Of a stretch of DNA of 64,000 bases, positions 16,983 to 26,767 are shown in pieces. The stretch covers positions 51,378-115,377 of the forward strand of contig DLGT01000141.1 of the NCBI GenBank assembly GCA_002482845.1, in the 5' to 3' direction. Position numbers and translations under genes: made by a program. This DNA is from Saprospiraceae bacterium UBA7687. Its GTDB lineage: Bacteria > Bacteroidota > Bacteroidia > Chitinophagales > Saprospiraceae. The number at the start of each line of letters is the position of its first letter. Within the stretch, counting starts at the first letter, position 1. A model generated the notes under the pieces. The model saw only the letters and a program-made list of their open reading frames with translations. It was not told the origin of the DNA and did not search any database.

Positions 16983-19331
16983 TCAAAACTCTATTTTGTA
17001 AGCCAACACAGGTACAAAAGGCATCATGGTCCACTCATTCATTTTGTCATTTTGGATATCATAAGTGATACCGCCTACATTCCGACTATTGGTTGCATTC
17101 ATGAGATCAAGGGAAAGTGTGGATGTAAATTTCTTTTTATTTCTTTTGTATTTTACACCTACATCTAGTTTGTAATAATCTCTTAGTTGGACCGAAAAAG
17201 GTCTGCTTTCGTCGCGAATTTCTTCTTTGGCAAGTTGAGACGCTGCTCTATCTATCGGCGTATCCCACTGTCCACCGACGATGGCATTTTTAATATTAAA
17301 ACCCAATGTATTTCTTTTGCTTTTACCTACGACCCATTCTTTTCCTATGGTGATGACAGACGAATATTGCGCATTGTACCGAGTATTGATCCAATCCGTG
17401 GTAGGTGTTTTATACTTAGCGTCAAAGACAGAAGCCGTGATGATGTAGTACCAATTATTATGTAAAAAACGCTCCAAGGTCAATTCTACACCCATGTTTT
17501 TGCCTTTTCCTTCATTGACCAAAGCAAAATCAGGTATAAAATATTGTTGGTTTACCATGGCAAAATTGCTGTTTTCTCCTAGTCCAACTGCTACGTCCGT
17601 CAGATGCTGATAATACAACTCAGACTTAATACGGGTATGGGTATTGATATCAAAATTGTAGGTCAAAACGAAATGATGCGCCTTCGTGAAGTCCAAATCT
17701 TTATTGACCAAGCTGCCATCTTCTCCTTTCAGAAAATATACAATCAAAGGCTGCACTTGACTATGTCTGCCATAAGCCAAAGCGATGTTTGACCTTTGAT
17801 TGATCGTATATTGAATATTACCTCTTGGTTCAATGACTTGTTTGTTATTGAGTAGGAAATTGGCATAATGAATACCAAAATTGGATGACCATTTATCATT
17901 GATACGAAATTGCATTTGAAAGTAAGCACGAACCAAAGATGTATTGTCAGCATTATTGATTAGATTGTTGAATTCATTAGCATTCGTATATTCATTATAA
18001 GTGGTTTGATAACCCATCTTATCATAAAAAGCGCCACTTTTTAAGACTAGATTTGGGTTGATCTTTTGGGTAAAACTAAGTGCTCCAGAGAGTTTATTGA
18101 CTTTATTGTCAAGTGTAAATTTGCTAAAAAAAGTATAATCACGGAAGACCGTATTTACATCTTCTTTATAACCATTTTTTGTAGTAGAATAAGCCAAAAT
18201 CGCACTCAAAAAACCATTCTTATTGGTAGAAACAGTATATTTGGCACCATTTACAGACATGTTACTCAAGAATTCACCTTCAAATCTGTGGTCAATTGCG
18301 CCTTTTTCTACATCAATATCTTCTAGCGTCTCATCAATCCCCTGATCACTCCATCCATTGAGCCCAAAAAGTGAAAAATGTCCACCTTTATTCAGTGGCA
18401 AATTGATGTGGTAAGACAAGTCACTATAATTGATGACACCACTCAAGTCCACACCCAATTTATCAATGAGTGACAAAGTCGAATACCTGTAATTGATCAG
18501 ATATGAACCTTTATATTTTTTGCTAAATGGACCTTCTATCGCCGCTTCCATACCCAAGAATCCAGCTTTGAAAGTATATTCCGTTTTACTATTGTTACCT
18601 TTTCTTAATTTTAGGTCAAAAATCCCACCCAATGCATTGCCGTATTCCGCAGAAAAAGCACCTGTAGAAAAGTCAGAATTGGCCATCATTTGTGATGACA
18701 ACACAGACACACCACCACCAGATGAAGCCACATCACCGAAGTGATTGGGATTGGGGATGTCAATACCTTCCATCCTGTAGAGCAATGCAGAAGGGTGATT
18801 TCCCCTTATGGATACATAATTGCTACCATCATCCGTAGGCACGACACCTGCAAAAGACTGCGCCATACGAGCGGGATCATCTACTGCACCAGCAAACTTG
18901 CTACTTTCTTCTACCGAAAAAGTACGTGTGCTTGCATAAGCCATAGAATTGACAGGTTTGGATTTTTCTGCGCGAGCAGTTATGACCACTTCATCAAGAG
19001 ACTTCGACTCTTCTTTCATGGCGATGTTGAGCACTAATTCTTTTCCACTTTTGATTTCGATATTGGACACATAAGCTATATATCCTAGATAAGAAACTTG
19101 TAAACTATGTCTTCCCAAAGGCAACGCTTCGATGCGAAAGTCGCCATTTTCGTCTGTGATGGTAGATTGGTTTTCGTGATTGACGACATAGACAAGTGCT
19201 CCGATGAGTGCTTGTTGGGTCACATCGTCTTTTACAGTACCCCGAATGTTGTACCATTGATTTGTTTGTGCAAATAGAGACTGACTTAAAATCAGACAGG
19301 CTGCTAAAAATAAAAATTTACTACGATTCAT
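16983..19331 (-). CDS. TonB-dependent receptor with carboxypeptidase-like N-terminal domain
   Basis: A 782-residue outer-membrane receptor. A signal peptide (1-21) is followed by a carboxypeptidase regulatory-like domain (about 27-112; YNIRGTVKDDVTQQALIGALVYV). Then come a SLDEVVITARAE linker, a plug domain (about 125-235; ARMAQSFAGVVPTDDGSNYVSIRGNHPSALLYRMEGIDIPNPNHF) and a 22-strand-type barrel ending in a terminal Phe (LAYKIEF). No STN domain is present, so it is not itself a FecR-type transducer. It lies 167 nt downstream of a second receptor and 185 nt upstream of the GIN-like lipoprotein, all on one strand. The ligand is unknown; no SusD partner is adjacent. Confidence 0.88.
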   Translation of the reverse strand: MNRSKFLFLAACLILSQSLFAQTNQWYNIRGTVKDDVTQQALIGALVYVVNHENQSTITDENGDFRIEALPLGRHSLQVSYLGYIAYVSNIEIKSGKELVLNIAMKEESKSLDEVVITARAEKSKPVNSMAYASTRTFSVEESSKFAGAVDDPARMAQSFAGVVPTDDGSNYVSIRGNHPSALLYRMEGIDIPNPNHFGDVASSGGGVSVLSSQMMANSDFSTGAFSAEYGNALGGIFDLKLRKGNNSKTEYTFKAGFLGMEAAIEGPFSKKYKGSYLINYRYSTLSLIDKLGVDLSGVINYSDLSYHINLPLNKGGHFSLFGLNGWSDQGIDETLEDIDVEKGAIDHRFEGEFLSNMSVNGAKYTVSTNKNGFLSAILAYSTTKNGYKEDVNTVFRDYTFFSKFTLDNKVNKLSGALSFTQKINPNLVLKSGAFYDKMGYQTTYNEYTNANEFNNLINNADNTSLVRAYFQMQFRINDKWSSNFGIHYANFLLNNKQVIEPRGNIQYTINQRSNIALAYGRHSQVQPLIVYFLKGEDGSLVNKDLDFTKAHHFVLTYNFDINTHTRIKSELYYQHLTDVAVGLGENSNFAMVNQQYFIPDFALVNEGKGKNMGVELTLERFLHNNWYYIITASVFDAKYKTPTTDWINTRYNAQYSSVITIGKEWVVGKSKRNTLGFNIKNAIVGGQWDTPIDRAASQLAKEEIRDESRPFSVQLRDYYKLDVGVKYKRNKKKFTSTLSLDLMNATNSRNVGGITYDIQNDKMNEWTMMPFVPVLAYKIEF

Positions 19332-19498
19332 TTTCCTTTGTTTTGCTATATGAAAACAAAGGTTGGATTTACCCCTATGAGATGGGGGAAGAAATTTTTA
19401 AAATAAAATGTATTTGTTCAACTTTGGATTAAAGAACAAAAAAAGATGTATAACAAAAAGATATTTTTATGATATATTTTTATGCCTAATCTATGTAT

Positions 19499-21901
19499 TT
19501 ACAAACTAATCACAATGCCCAAGGTAGGTAGCACGGTGCCTTCATTGTCATTGATGGTTTTTAATTTATAACGTTGTTCATCAGCAGGTGCATCAGGATT
19601 TGTTATAATAGGACCACCGATTGGTTTGTTGTTTTCGTCCAATGGTCTGTCTAAAATTAGTACATCTCTTGCAATGGCCGCAGCTGTAACATTCTGAAGG
19701 TCAAGGAATAAATTTAAGTCCCAACCTTTGAAAAACCATTTTTTGTCAAGTCTTATGTCAAGACCATTTACAGGACCACGTCTTTGACTGTTTATTCTGG
19801 TGTAATCTGGGATACCAGCAAAATTTCTGTCCCAATTTGTAGCTAAGTCTGAATTAGCATCAAATGGTGTAAATGGCAAACCTGACTGGTATCGATATCT
19901 GATGCCAAGTTCCCAATTTCTTGCAAATCTTTTGCCCATTGTAAGGTTAATAATTTGTCTAGAGTCCCAACTACTAGGTGCATAATTTTCATCATTATTA
20001 TTAAATTCAGAACGACCTATCGTCCAAGCTAGGATTCCATAAAAACCTTTGAAAAGTCTTTGTTGGAACAGCATTTCCAAGCCATATGTCCTTCCCTCTG
20101 TCATTGAAGTTACAGGTCCATTTCCTATCACTCCGAAATCTCCTCCAAGATTAGCTAATGAAATTTGCTCTCTTAATAAAAAAGGGTAGTTTTCATATGT
20201 CTTGTAATATGCTTCTACAGTAATTTGGCTATTAGATGATAAAGTATATTCTAGTCCAGTAACCAAATGATTGGCAGCAATAAATGAAATGTTGTTTTGT
20301 TTATTGACCAAGGTATTATTTTCAGTATATCCTAAACTTGTGTATGGTGGCAACTGAAAATATATACCCACATTGAAGTTGTAAGCCAGTTTTTCTGTCA
20401 ACTGATATGAAAGTGAAAACCATGGCGAAAACTGATCCAACGGATTGCTCATATCATCAGAATATGAATTACCATCAAGTCTAAATCCGAAAGATGTGCT
20501 AAGCTTTTCATTAAAAAACTTACGACTCAGACTCCCAAAAGCACTATACTTATGAAAAGCCAAATCAGCCATATAATCTATTTCTTCCGGACCTTGCGCG
20601 GTAAATATCTTATTGACTGTACGGTTATTATATTTTACATATTCATAACCTATACCTGCTAAATACTGCCATTCACCTAGTTTTTGGGTATTTTCTATCC
20701 TGAGTTTATTCTCTATTTCTTGTGATCTGTATTCAAGAATCAGGTTATTTGGATTAGATTCGTCATTATTTAGATATTTGACTGCTTCATTATTTAACAT
20801 ATTTCTACTTAACACAAAAGTCGTATATCCTTTCTGACCATAATGTTTGTAAACTAATCCATTGGTATAATTCCATTGTGTATTTACAGGTAACTGATCT
20901 AAAAGACTTTGTTTTGCTTCTGTATCATTTGCTTCTAGATTTAATGTGAAATCATCTATAGCTCCTAAACCAATGAAATATATTTCGTTTTTATCATCGA
21001 TTTTATACTTATACTTGGCATTAAAATCCGTATATGTGGGTAGGAAGGGAAGCCCGATTGCCTTAAATAAAAACTGCAAATATGATCTTCTTGCAGAAAC
21101 TAAAAATGTACTTTTTTCATTGATTGGCCCATCTAGGGTAACACCAATGTCTGTGGCTCCTGCAGTCATGGTGGCTCCGATTCTATCATCTCTACCGTCT
21201 TTAAACTTAAAGTTGAAAACAGAACTTAACGTATTGCCACGATTGACAGGAAAAGCACCACTGAAAAAATCCACTTCTCGGATGAAGTCTACATTTATAA
21301 TTCCTGCCGGACCACCAGATGAACCTTGGGTAGCAAAGTGATTGATAACTGGGACTTCTACGTCGTCTAGATAAAATCTGTTTTCATTGGGTGCACCACC
21401 ACGGATGATCAGGTCATTTCTAAAAGAAGCGGTAGAAGTGACACCTGGCAACGATTGAATCACCCTAGAGATATCTCTGTTGCCTCCTGGATTTCTTTTT
21501 ATTTCAGATACGCCTATAGTACGTAGGGAAACAGGACTTTCAGCTGTTTTTTTGAAAGAAGCAGCTTGGACTACAACTTCATTGAGTTGATTGACACTTT
21601 CAGCTAATTGGAAATTTAGGATAGTTGGCCTAGCCCCTTGAACTTCGATTTCAGAAAGAGATTGTGGTTCGTAACCGATATAACTAACTTGAATGGAATA
21701 AATGCCTGGTTTCAAACCTTCTATAATGTAGTTACCATCGATATCTGTAGATGTACCTGTCTCAGTTCCCACGATCAAGATGTTGGCACCAATGATGGAT
21801 TCATTAGAATTTTTATCTTTCACGGAACCTTTTATCACACCATTCTGTGTCATTCCGAATATTGGGAATAACAAAATCAATACGCTTATTAATGTCTTCA
21901 T
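19499..21901 (-). CDS. TonB-dependent receptor with carboxypeptidase-like N-terminal domain
   Basis: An 800-residue outer-membrane receptor. The signal peptide is MKTLISVLILLFPIFGMTQ; starting here at 21901 rather than at an open but signal-less extension to 21946. A carboxypeptidase-like domain (about 20-105; GVIKGSVKDKNSNESIIGANILIVG) and plug (about 125-230; DISRVIQSLPGVTSTASFRNDLIIRGG) precede a beta-barrel ending LGIVISL. There is no STN domain. It shares strand and architecture with the receptor at 16983-19331 but is clearly divergent from it. The substrate is unknown. Confidence 0.88.
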   Translation of the reverse strand: MKTLISVLILLFPIFGMTQNGVIKGSVKDKNSNESIIGANILIVGTETGTSTDIDGNYIIEGLKPGIYSIQVSYIGYEPQSLSEIEVQGARPTILNFQLAESVNQLNEVVVQAASFKKTAESPVSLRTIGVSEIKRNPGGNRDISRVIQSLPGVTSTASFRNDLIIRGGAPNENRFYLDDVEVPVINHFATQGSSGGPAGIINVDFIREVDFFSGAFPVNRGNTLSSVFNFKFKDGRDDRIGATMTAGATDIGVTLDGPINEKSTFLVSARRSYLQFLFKAIGLPFLPTYTDFNAKYKYKIDDKNEIYFIGLGAIDDFTLNLEANDTEAKQSLLDQLPVNTQWNYTNGLVYKHYGQKGYTTFVLSRNMLNNEAVKYLNNDESNPNNLILEYRSQEIENKLRIENTQKLGEWQYLAGIGYEYVKYNNRTVNKIFTAQGPEEIDYMADLAFHKYSAFGSLSRKFFNEKLSTSFGFRLDGNSYSDDMSNPLDQFSPWFSLSYQLTEKLAYNFNVGIYFQLPPYTSLGYTENNTLVNKQNNISFIAANHLVTGLEYTLSSNSQITVEAYYKTYENYPFLLREQISLANLGGDFGVIGNGPVTSMTEGRTYGLEMLFQQRLFKGFYGILAWTIGRSEFNNNDENYAPSSWDSRQIINLTMGKRFARNWELGIRYRYQSGLPFTPFDANSDLATNWDRNFAGIPDYTRINSQRRGPVNGLDIRLDKKWFFKGWDLNLFLDLQNVTAAAIARDVLILDRPLDENNKPIGGPIITNPDAPADEQRYKLKTINDNEGTVLPTLGIVISL

Positions 21902-22091
21902 AAAGTAATTAATAGATTTAACTGAATGGAGACATTTCTGTGACAAAAATGTTTAAATAATTTGAATTACTTTTAAAGAAACATAGTTTTAGGTTCCTAT
22001 TTAGATATACAATTAAGGAGTTAAGGCATTCAAGTTTTAAGCTTTTGTAGGTGCCTTTGCTTTTAGGGGACGTCAAATATGCTAATGTTGA

Positions 22092-22730
22092 CTAATCAAT
22101 AAAGGCAGGACGATTCCTTTTTTTGAGATAGTAATGCCACAAAAAGTAGGATGCAAGAGATCTTAATGGTTTCCAAGGTTCGGATAAAGTGGCAATTTCA
22201 TTTTGGGTAGTGACTTGTTTTAGTTCTTTTACTGTATTGATGATGGCAATGTCACCAATTGGGAAAATATCTTTTGATTGCAAACAAAACATCATGTAAA
22301 TATCTGTGGTCCAGTTACCTATGCCTTTTATAGCTGTAAGTTGCTGTCTCACTTCATCCGTAGATTTGTTACCCAAAGACTCTAAATCTATTTCATTTTG
22401 GAGAATGCTGTGACTAAGTGCTTTCAGATATTTGGCTTTTTGTTGACTAATTTGATTAGATTTCATCTCATGATCAGATAGGACTATTATGTTTTCTGGT
22501 GTAAAATCTGTGATGTATGTTTTCAGTTTTAGGTAATGTGCAAAGGCAGACGCAAGGCTAACTTGTTGCTCTAGGATGATTCTAGCTAAGGTCTCGAAGC
22601 CTTGTGGACGTGTCCAATTAGGTGGTGGACCATGCAGTTCGTAGATGTCATTAAACACTTTGTCCATCCTAACTAGTTGTTGGATATCAGAGGCATTTAC
22701 AATATCTGAATAATTAATATTATTGATCAA
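22092..22730 (-). CDS. DNA-3-methyladenine glycosylase II-like (HhH-GPD)
   Basis: A ~212-residue base-excision-repair glycosylase that would remove alkylated purines. It has ARIILEQQVSLASAFAHYLKL, the helix-hairpin-helix LTAIKGIGNWTTDIYMMF (about 145-162) and the catalytic Asp in PIGDIAI. No Fe-S cysteine cluster is present, unlike EndoIII/MutY. The start is uncertain: homology includes residues before the first ATG (22667), so a TTG at 22730 is the best guess. The frame remains open up to another TTG at 22811. The gene stands alone. A MITE-like element begins about 100 bp upstream of the TTG and may have altered its promoter. Confidence 0.82.
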   Translation of the reverse strand: MINNINYSDIVNASDIQQLVRMDKVFNDIYELHGPPPNWTRPQGFETLARIILEQQVSLASAFAHYLKLKTYITDFTPENIIVLSDHEMKSNQISQQKAKYLKALSHSILQNEIDLESLGNKSTDEVRQQLTAIKGIGNWTTDIYMMFCLQSKDIFPIGDIAIINTVKELKQVTTQNEIATLSEPWKPLRSLASYFLWHYYLKKRNRPAFID

Positions 22731-22827
22731 GGCGGAGAAAATTAAAGTATTAAGGATGCAAGATAAATTAATGTCAAAGAGATTCAAAATTAGATGATAG
22801 AAACTGTACAAAAAAATTATTTATTTA

Positions 22828-23061
22828 GGCTCTGCTGAAATTCACTATAATAATTGATTATCTATTAAACATATTTAAGTTTTCAAAAATAAATGCATAA
22901 CTATAAAAAGAATATCTTCAAAACCCTTACACTAGGTTTAAATTATTTTTGTAAGTCAGATGTTCTCAATCTACTTCACCTTTATCGCCTTGAAGTATTG
23001 ATATACTCCTGCGGCTTGAAGTTTCGTATCTTAAGCACATCTGACTTTTTCAGCAGACCCC
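22828..23061. mobile_element. MITE-like element or IS remnant
   Basis: The ends are GGCTCTGCTGAAA (22828-22840) and TTTCAGCAGACCC (23048-23060), inverted with one mismatch. A direct ATTTA lies at 22823-22827 and again at 23062-23066, consistent with a 5-bp target duplication. An internal 11-bp inverted pair, AAGTCAGATGT/ACATCTGACTT, is at 22953-22963 and 23037-23047. The 234-bp interior has no transposase. A non-autonomous MITE or a deletion derivative of an IS is the best reading. Confidence 0.55.
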
Positions 23062-23277
23062 ATTTAATAAAGGTCTTTACAGAAATAAATGTTCTTTATT
23101 CCTTTTTCTAAATTGCACATTTTCGATACTAGTCAATTTATTGTTAATACTTAAAAAGCATATTTCATTCCTTTGTCATACAAGTGGTAATGCAGAATTA
23201 TATTTCTATCATTATTTATATTCAAAATTATATGGCATATTTAAGCTAAACAAAAAATGAATCCAAATTTTATTTTA

Positions 23278-23308
23278 TTGGGAATTATTAAAAAAATGAT
23301 TATTTTTG
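23278..23308 (+). promoter_or_regulatory. Putative -33/-7 promoter of the E1 fusion gene
   Basis: TTG at 23278-23280, a 20-nt spacer, and TATTTTTG at 23301-23308 fit the Bacteroidota consensus TTG-N17-23-TAnnTTTG. The predicted leader is about 40 nt to the ATG at 23355. Confidence 0.5.
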
Positions 23309-23354
23309 CAGAAGTTTGATAACCTATTTTACCTAACCCAACCAAGATATACAC

Positions 23355-25763
23355 ATGATAGATATCGAAACCTTACCTCTAGAAGTTACTACAAGTACAC
23401 ATCAGTCAGAAGATGGATTCAAAAAAGATGTGCTACATGATTACTGGATATGTCTAATAAGCAGAGAAGCTAGTATTCTCGGTCGTAAAGAAGTGCTCAA
23501 TGGTAGGGCAAAATTCGGTATTCTAGGTGACGGTAAAGAAGTGCCACAGGTAGCTATGGCAAGAGCATTTAAACATGGAGATTGGCGTTCTGGATATTAT
23601 CGAGACATGACTTTTATGTTTGCTCGTGGGCTTTCGACGGTAGAAGACTTTTTCTTGCAGTTGTATGCAGATGCTGAAAACGATCCTTTTTCTGGAGGTA
23701 GGCAAATGAATAGTCATTATGCTACTCCTATGATGGACGCTGATGGTGAATGGTTGGATCAAACCAAAATGTACAATGTCTCTTCAGATATATCATGTAC
23801 TGCAGGCCAAATGGCAAGAGCACTAGGTCTAGCCATGGCATCAAAAAAATATCGTAAAATAGACATTCCTTCTGGTAAGAAATTTTCAGATAATGGTAAT
23901 GAAGTTAGCTTTGTCACAATAGGGGATAGTTCTACTTCAGAAGGAGTATTTTGGGAGACCATAAATGCTTCGGCAATCATGAAAGTTCCTTTGCTTGTAG
24001 CAGTTTGGGATGATGGTTATGGTATCAGTGTGCCTGTAGAAATGCAAACAGTAAAAGGATCAATTTCTAAAGCGCTAGAAGGATTTTTGATAGATGAAAA
24101 AGGTACAGGTATCATGATCTACACGGCCAAAGGTTGGGATTATGCAGAACTGTGTGCCGTCTTCGAAAAAGTGACGTCCAAAGTTAGAGATCAACACATA
24201 CCTGCTGTCATTCACGTTCAAGAACTCACACAACCACAAGGTCACTCTACCTCAGGCTCACATGAACGATACAAATCTCCTGAAAGACTACAATGGGAAA
24301 AGGATAATGATTGTATCAAAAGAATGGCAGAGTGGATTATCGAAAATGATATCGCTACTGAAGAAGAGATAGAAGCTTTAAAGGTAAAAGCGGTAGAATA
24401 TGCAAAACAAGCCAAAGATAATGCTTGGAAAATGTATAGTGATGGTGTGAAAAAGTATAAAGACCAGCTTAAAAAAATATACGCTGATCTTCCTGAATCC
24501 ACCAAAACGGAAGGTATTCTTCATCTTGAAAAGGACTTGAACACAGCTGTAAATCCTGTATTCTCAGAAGTCGTAGCCAATAGTCGTAAGCTTCATATGC
24601 AACTTATGAGATTCGGCAAGGTTGAAAATGTAGCACTTGATAACTTCATAACTTCTGCTAAAGAATTAGGAAATCAAAGATATCACACACATTTACATAG
24701 CAATACAAAGTATGCTGCTGTAAATGTAGGTGTTGTACCACCCAAATATGGTCTAAATCCTGAAATGTTAAATGGCTATCAAGTATTGAACAATTATTTT
24801 GATCAGATATTAGAAAAAAGACCTGAAATACTCGCCTTTGGTGAAGATGTAGGTCAGATCGGCGATGTCAATCAAGGATTCGCTGGACTTCAATTAAAAC
24901 ATGGCACAGAACGAGTTTTTGATACAGGTATCAGAGAATGGACGATTATGGGACAAGCCCTTGGTGGGTCAATGCGTGGACTAAGAACGATTGCAGAGAT
25001 ACAATACCTAGATTATATGGCTTATGCATTTTCATTGCTCACCGATGACCTAGCGACATTGAGATACAGGTCTAACGGTATACAACGTGCTCCCGCTATT
25101 GTGCGTACGAGAGGTCATAGGTTAGAAGGTATTTGGCATGCAGGATCACCTATGGGAATGATTTTGACATCTATGCAAGGTATCTATTTGTGTGTACCAC
25201 GTAATATGGTACAGGCAGTAGGATTTTACAACACTATGTTACAATCTGATGATCCGGCTATCATTGTTGAGTGTCTGAATGGTTATAGGTTGAAGGAAAG
25301 ACTTCCTGAAAATCTATTGGAGTTTACTGTTCCACTTGGTACACCTGAGATATTGCAAGAAGGTACCGATATTACATTGGTTACTTATGGATCCTGTGTG
25401 CGTGAAGCACAAAAGGGACTTGAGCTATTAAAAGGTTTTGATGTATCTGTGGAGCTTATTGATGCTCAGACACTTATGCCTTTTGACTTAGAAGGCTTAA
25501 TTGTCAATTCACTCAAAAAGACCAATAGAATCATCTTTATGGATGAAGATATACCAGGTGGCGCCACCGCTTACATGATGCGTGAAGTATTAGAAAAATG
25601 GAATGGTTATCAATATTTGGATGCCAAACCTGTGACACTTACCGCAGCAGCGCATAGGACACCTTTTGGATCAGATGGTGACTATTTTAGCAAACCAAAC
25701 CCTGAAGATGTATTTGATACAGTGATGGCCATGGCAAAAGAATCTTTTCCATATAGATTTTAA
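23355..25763 (+). CDS. Fused E1 alpha/beta subunit of a 2-oxoacid (branched-chain type) dehydrogenase
   Basis: An 802-residue thiamine-diphosphate enzyme with both E1 halves on one chain. The alpha part (about 20-400) has the ThDP/Mg motif GDSSTSEGVFWETINASAI and then WDDGYGISVP; Asp-Asp replaces the more usual Asn-Asn/Asn-Gly in this second part. The beta part (about 470-802) has EDVGQIGDVNQGFAGLQ, FDTGIREWTIMGQALG and DEDIPGGATAYMMREV. Together with E2 and E3 encoded elsewhere, it would decarboxylate branched-chain 2-oxoacids to acyl-CoA. Fused forms are common in Bacteroidota. The following gene is map, 113 nt away; the pairing is probably incidental. Confidence 0.88.
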   Translation: MIDIETLPLEVTTSTHQSEDGFKKDVLHDYWICLISREASILGRKEVLNGRAKFGILGDGKEVPQVAMARAFKHGDWRSGYYRDMTFMFARGLSTVEDFFLQLYADAENDPFSGGRQMNSHYATPMMDADGEWLDQTKMYNVSSDISCTAGQMARALGLAMASKKYRKIDIPSGKKFSDNGNEVSFVTIGDSSTSEGVFWETINASAIMKVPLLVAVWDDGYGISVPVEMQTVKGSISKALEGFLIDEKGTGIMIYTAKGWDYAELCAVFEKVTSKVRDQHIPAVIHVQELTQPQGHSTSGSHERYKSPERLQWEKDNDCIKRMAEWIIENDIATEEEIEALKVKAVEYAKQAKDNAWKMYSDGVKKYKDQLKKIYADLPESTKTEGILHLEKDLNTAVNPVFSEVVANSRKLHMQLMRFGKVENVALDNFITSAKELGNQRYHTHLHSNTKYAAVNVGVVPPKYGLNPEMLNGYQVLNNYFDQILEKRPEILAFGEDVGQIGDVNQGFAGLQLKHGTERVFDTGIREWTIMGQALGGSMRGLRTIAEIQYLDYMAYAFSLLTDDLATLRYRSNGIQRAPAIVRTRGHRLEGIWHAGSPMGMILTSMQGIYLCVPRNMVQAVGFYNTMLQSDDPAIIVECLNGYRLKERLPENLLEFTVPLGTPEILQEGTDITLVTYGSCVREAQKGLELLKGFDVSVELIDAQTLMPFDLEGLIVNSLKKTNRIIFMDEDIPGGATAYMMREVLEKWNGYQYLDAKPVTLTAAAHRTPFGSDGDYFSKPNPEDVFDTVMAMAKESFPYRF

Positions 25764-25876
25764 ACATAGCTTAATCCACTCAAAATAACATTTGATGTCC
25801 CTAGTTACTAATACTAAATAGGCTGTAATATATTTTTACATCGGACTTTATCTAAACTTGTAATTATAAAGACAAT

Positions 25877-26641
25877 ATGTCTATCACAAAAGAATCAGAG
25901 TTGATTGGAATGCAAAAAGTCAGCGAAGCTGTTGCATTTACATTAAAAGAAATGAGAAACTACGCCAAACCAGGTATGTCTACCAAACAGCTTGACAATT
26001 ATGGCGGTAACATTTTAGCTGATTTGGGCGCAAAATCGGCTCCTTATGTTACGTATGGTTTTCCAGGGTGGACATGTATCAGCGTAAACAATGAATTTTG
26101 TCACGGTATTCCTTCAGAAAAGCATATTTTATCAGAAGGAGATTTAGTAAACATCGATGTATCTGCTGAGTTAAATGGTTTTTTTTCTGATAATGGTGGG
26201 TCTTTTGTTTTAGGTGCAGATTTATATCAACACCAAAAGCTGATAGATGCTTCCAAGGAGATTCTATATAAGGCTATCAATCAGATTAGATCGGGTGTCA
26301 GAATCTCGGATATAGGTCATACTATAGAAACCGGTGCTAAGAAACGTGGTTACAAAGTCATCAGAAATCTCGCAGGTCATGGGGTAGGGCGAAGTCTTCA
26401 TGAAGAACCTAGTGAAATAACAAACTACAAAGATCGATTGAATTTTAAGAAGTTTAAAAAGAATTCAGTTGTAGCTATTGAAACATTTATTTCTACATCA
26501 TCTTCTTATGCGCAAACACTTAAAGACGGATGGACTATGGTCGGTAATCAAGGTGGATTTATGGCTCAGCATGAACATACCATTATAGTTACTGACAATG
26601 AACCAATTATTTTAACCGAAATGAATGGTATTTTTGACTAA
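25877..26641 (+). CDS. map: Type I methionyl aminopeptidase (M24 family)
   Basis: A 254-residue cytosolic metallopeptidase that removes N-terminal Met. The five expected metal ligands are visible: Asp in VNIDVSAE, Asp in GFFSDNGGSF, His in GHGVGRSLHEEP, Glu in VVAIETFIS and Glu in AQHEHTIIV. The substrate-contact segment CHGIPSEK is also present. The second Asp sits in FSDNG rather than the common GDTS/ADTA context, a variation seen in this subgroup. No N-terminal zinc finger or extension is present. It probably has its own promoter; the gap from the E1 gene is 113 nt. Confidence 0.88.
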   Translation: MSITKESELIGMQKVSEAVAFTLKEMRNYAKPGMSTKQLDNYGGNILADLGAKSAPYVTYGFPGWTCISVNNEFCHGIPSEKHILSEGDLVNIDVSAELNGFFSDNGGSFVLGADLYQHQKLIDASKEILYKAINQIRSGVRISDIGHTIETGAKKRGYKVIRNLAGHGVGRSLHEEPSEITNYKDRLNFKKFKKNSVVAIETFISTSSSYAQTLKDGWTMVGNQGGFMAQHEHTIIVTDNEPIILTEMNGIFD

Positions 26642-26767
26642 TTGAGTATACTGACATTGCGAGTAAACTTTGGTTAAATGTGTGTTCTCATAGTTAAACT
26701 AGTATTTTTGGAGCTTAAATTTTAAAAGATTCGTCTATCGTTTTGACAATTTCTGTTACCTTTGAGA

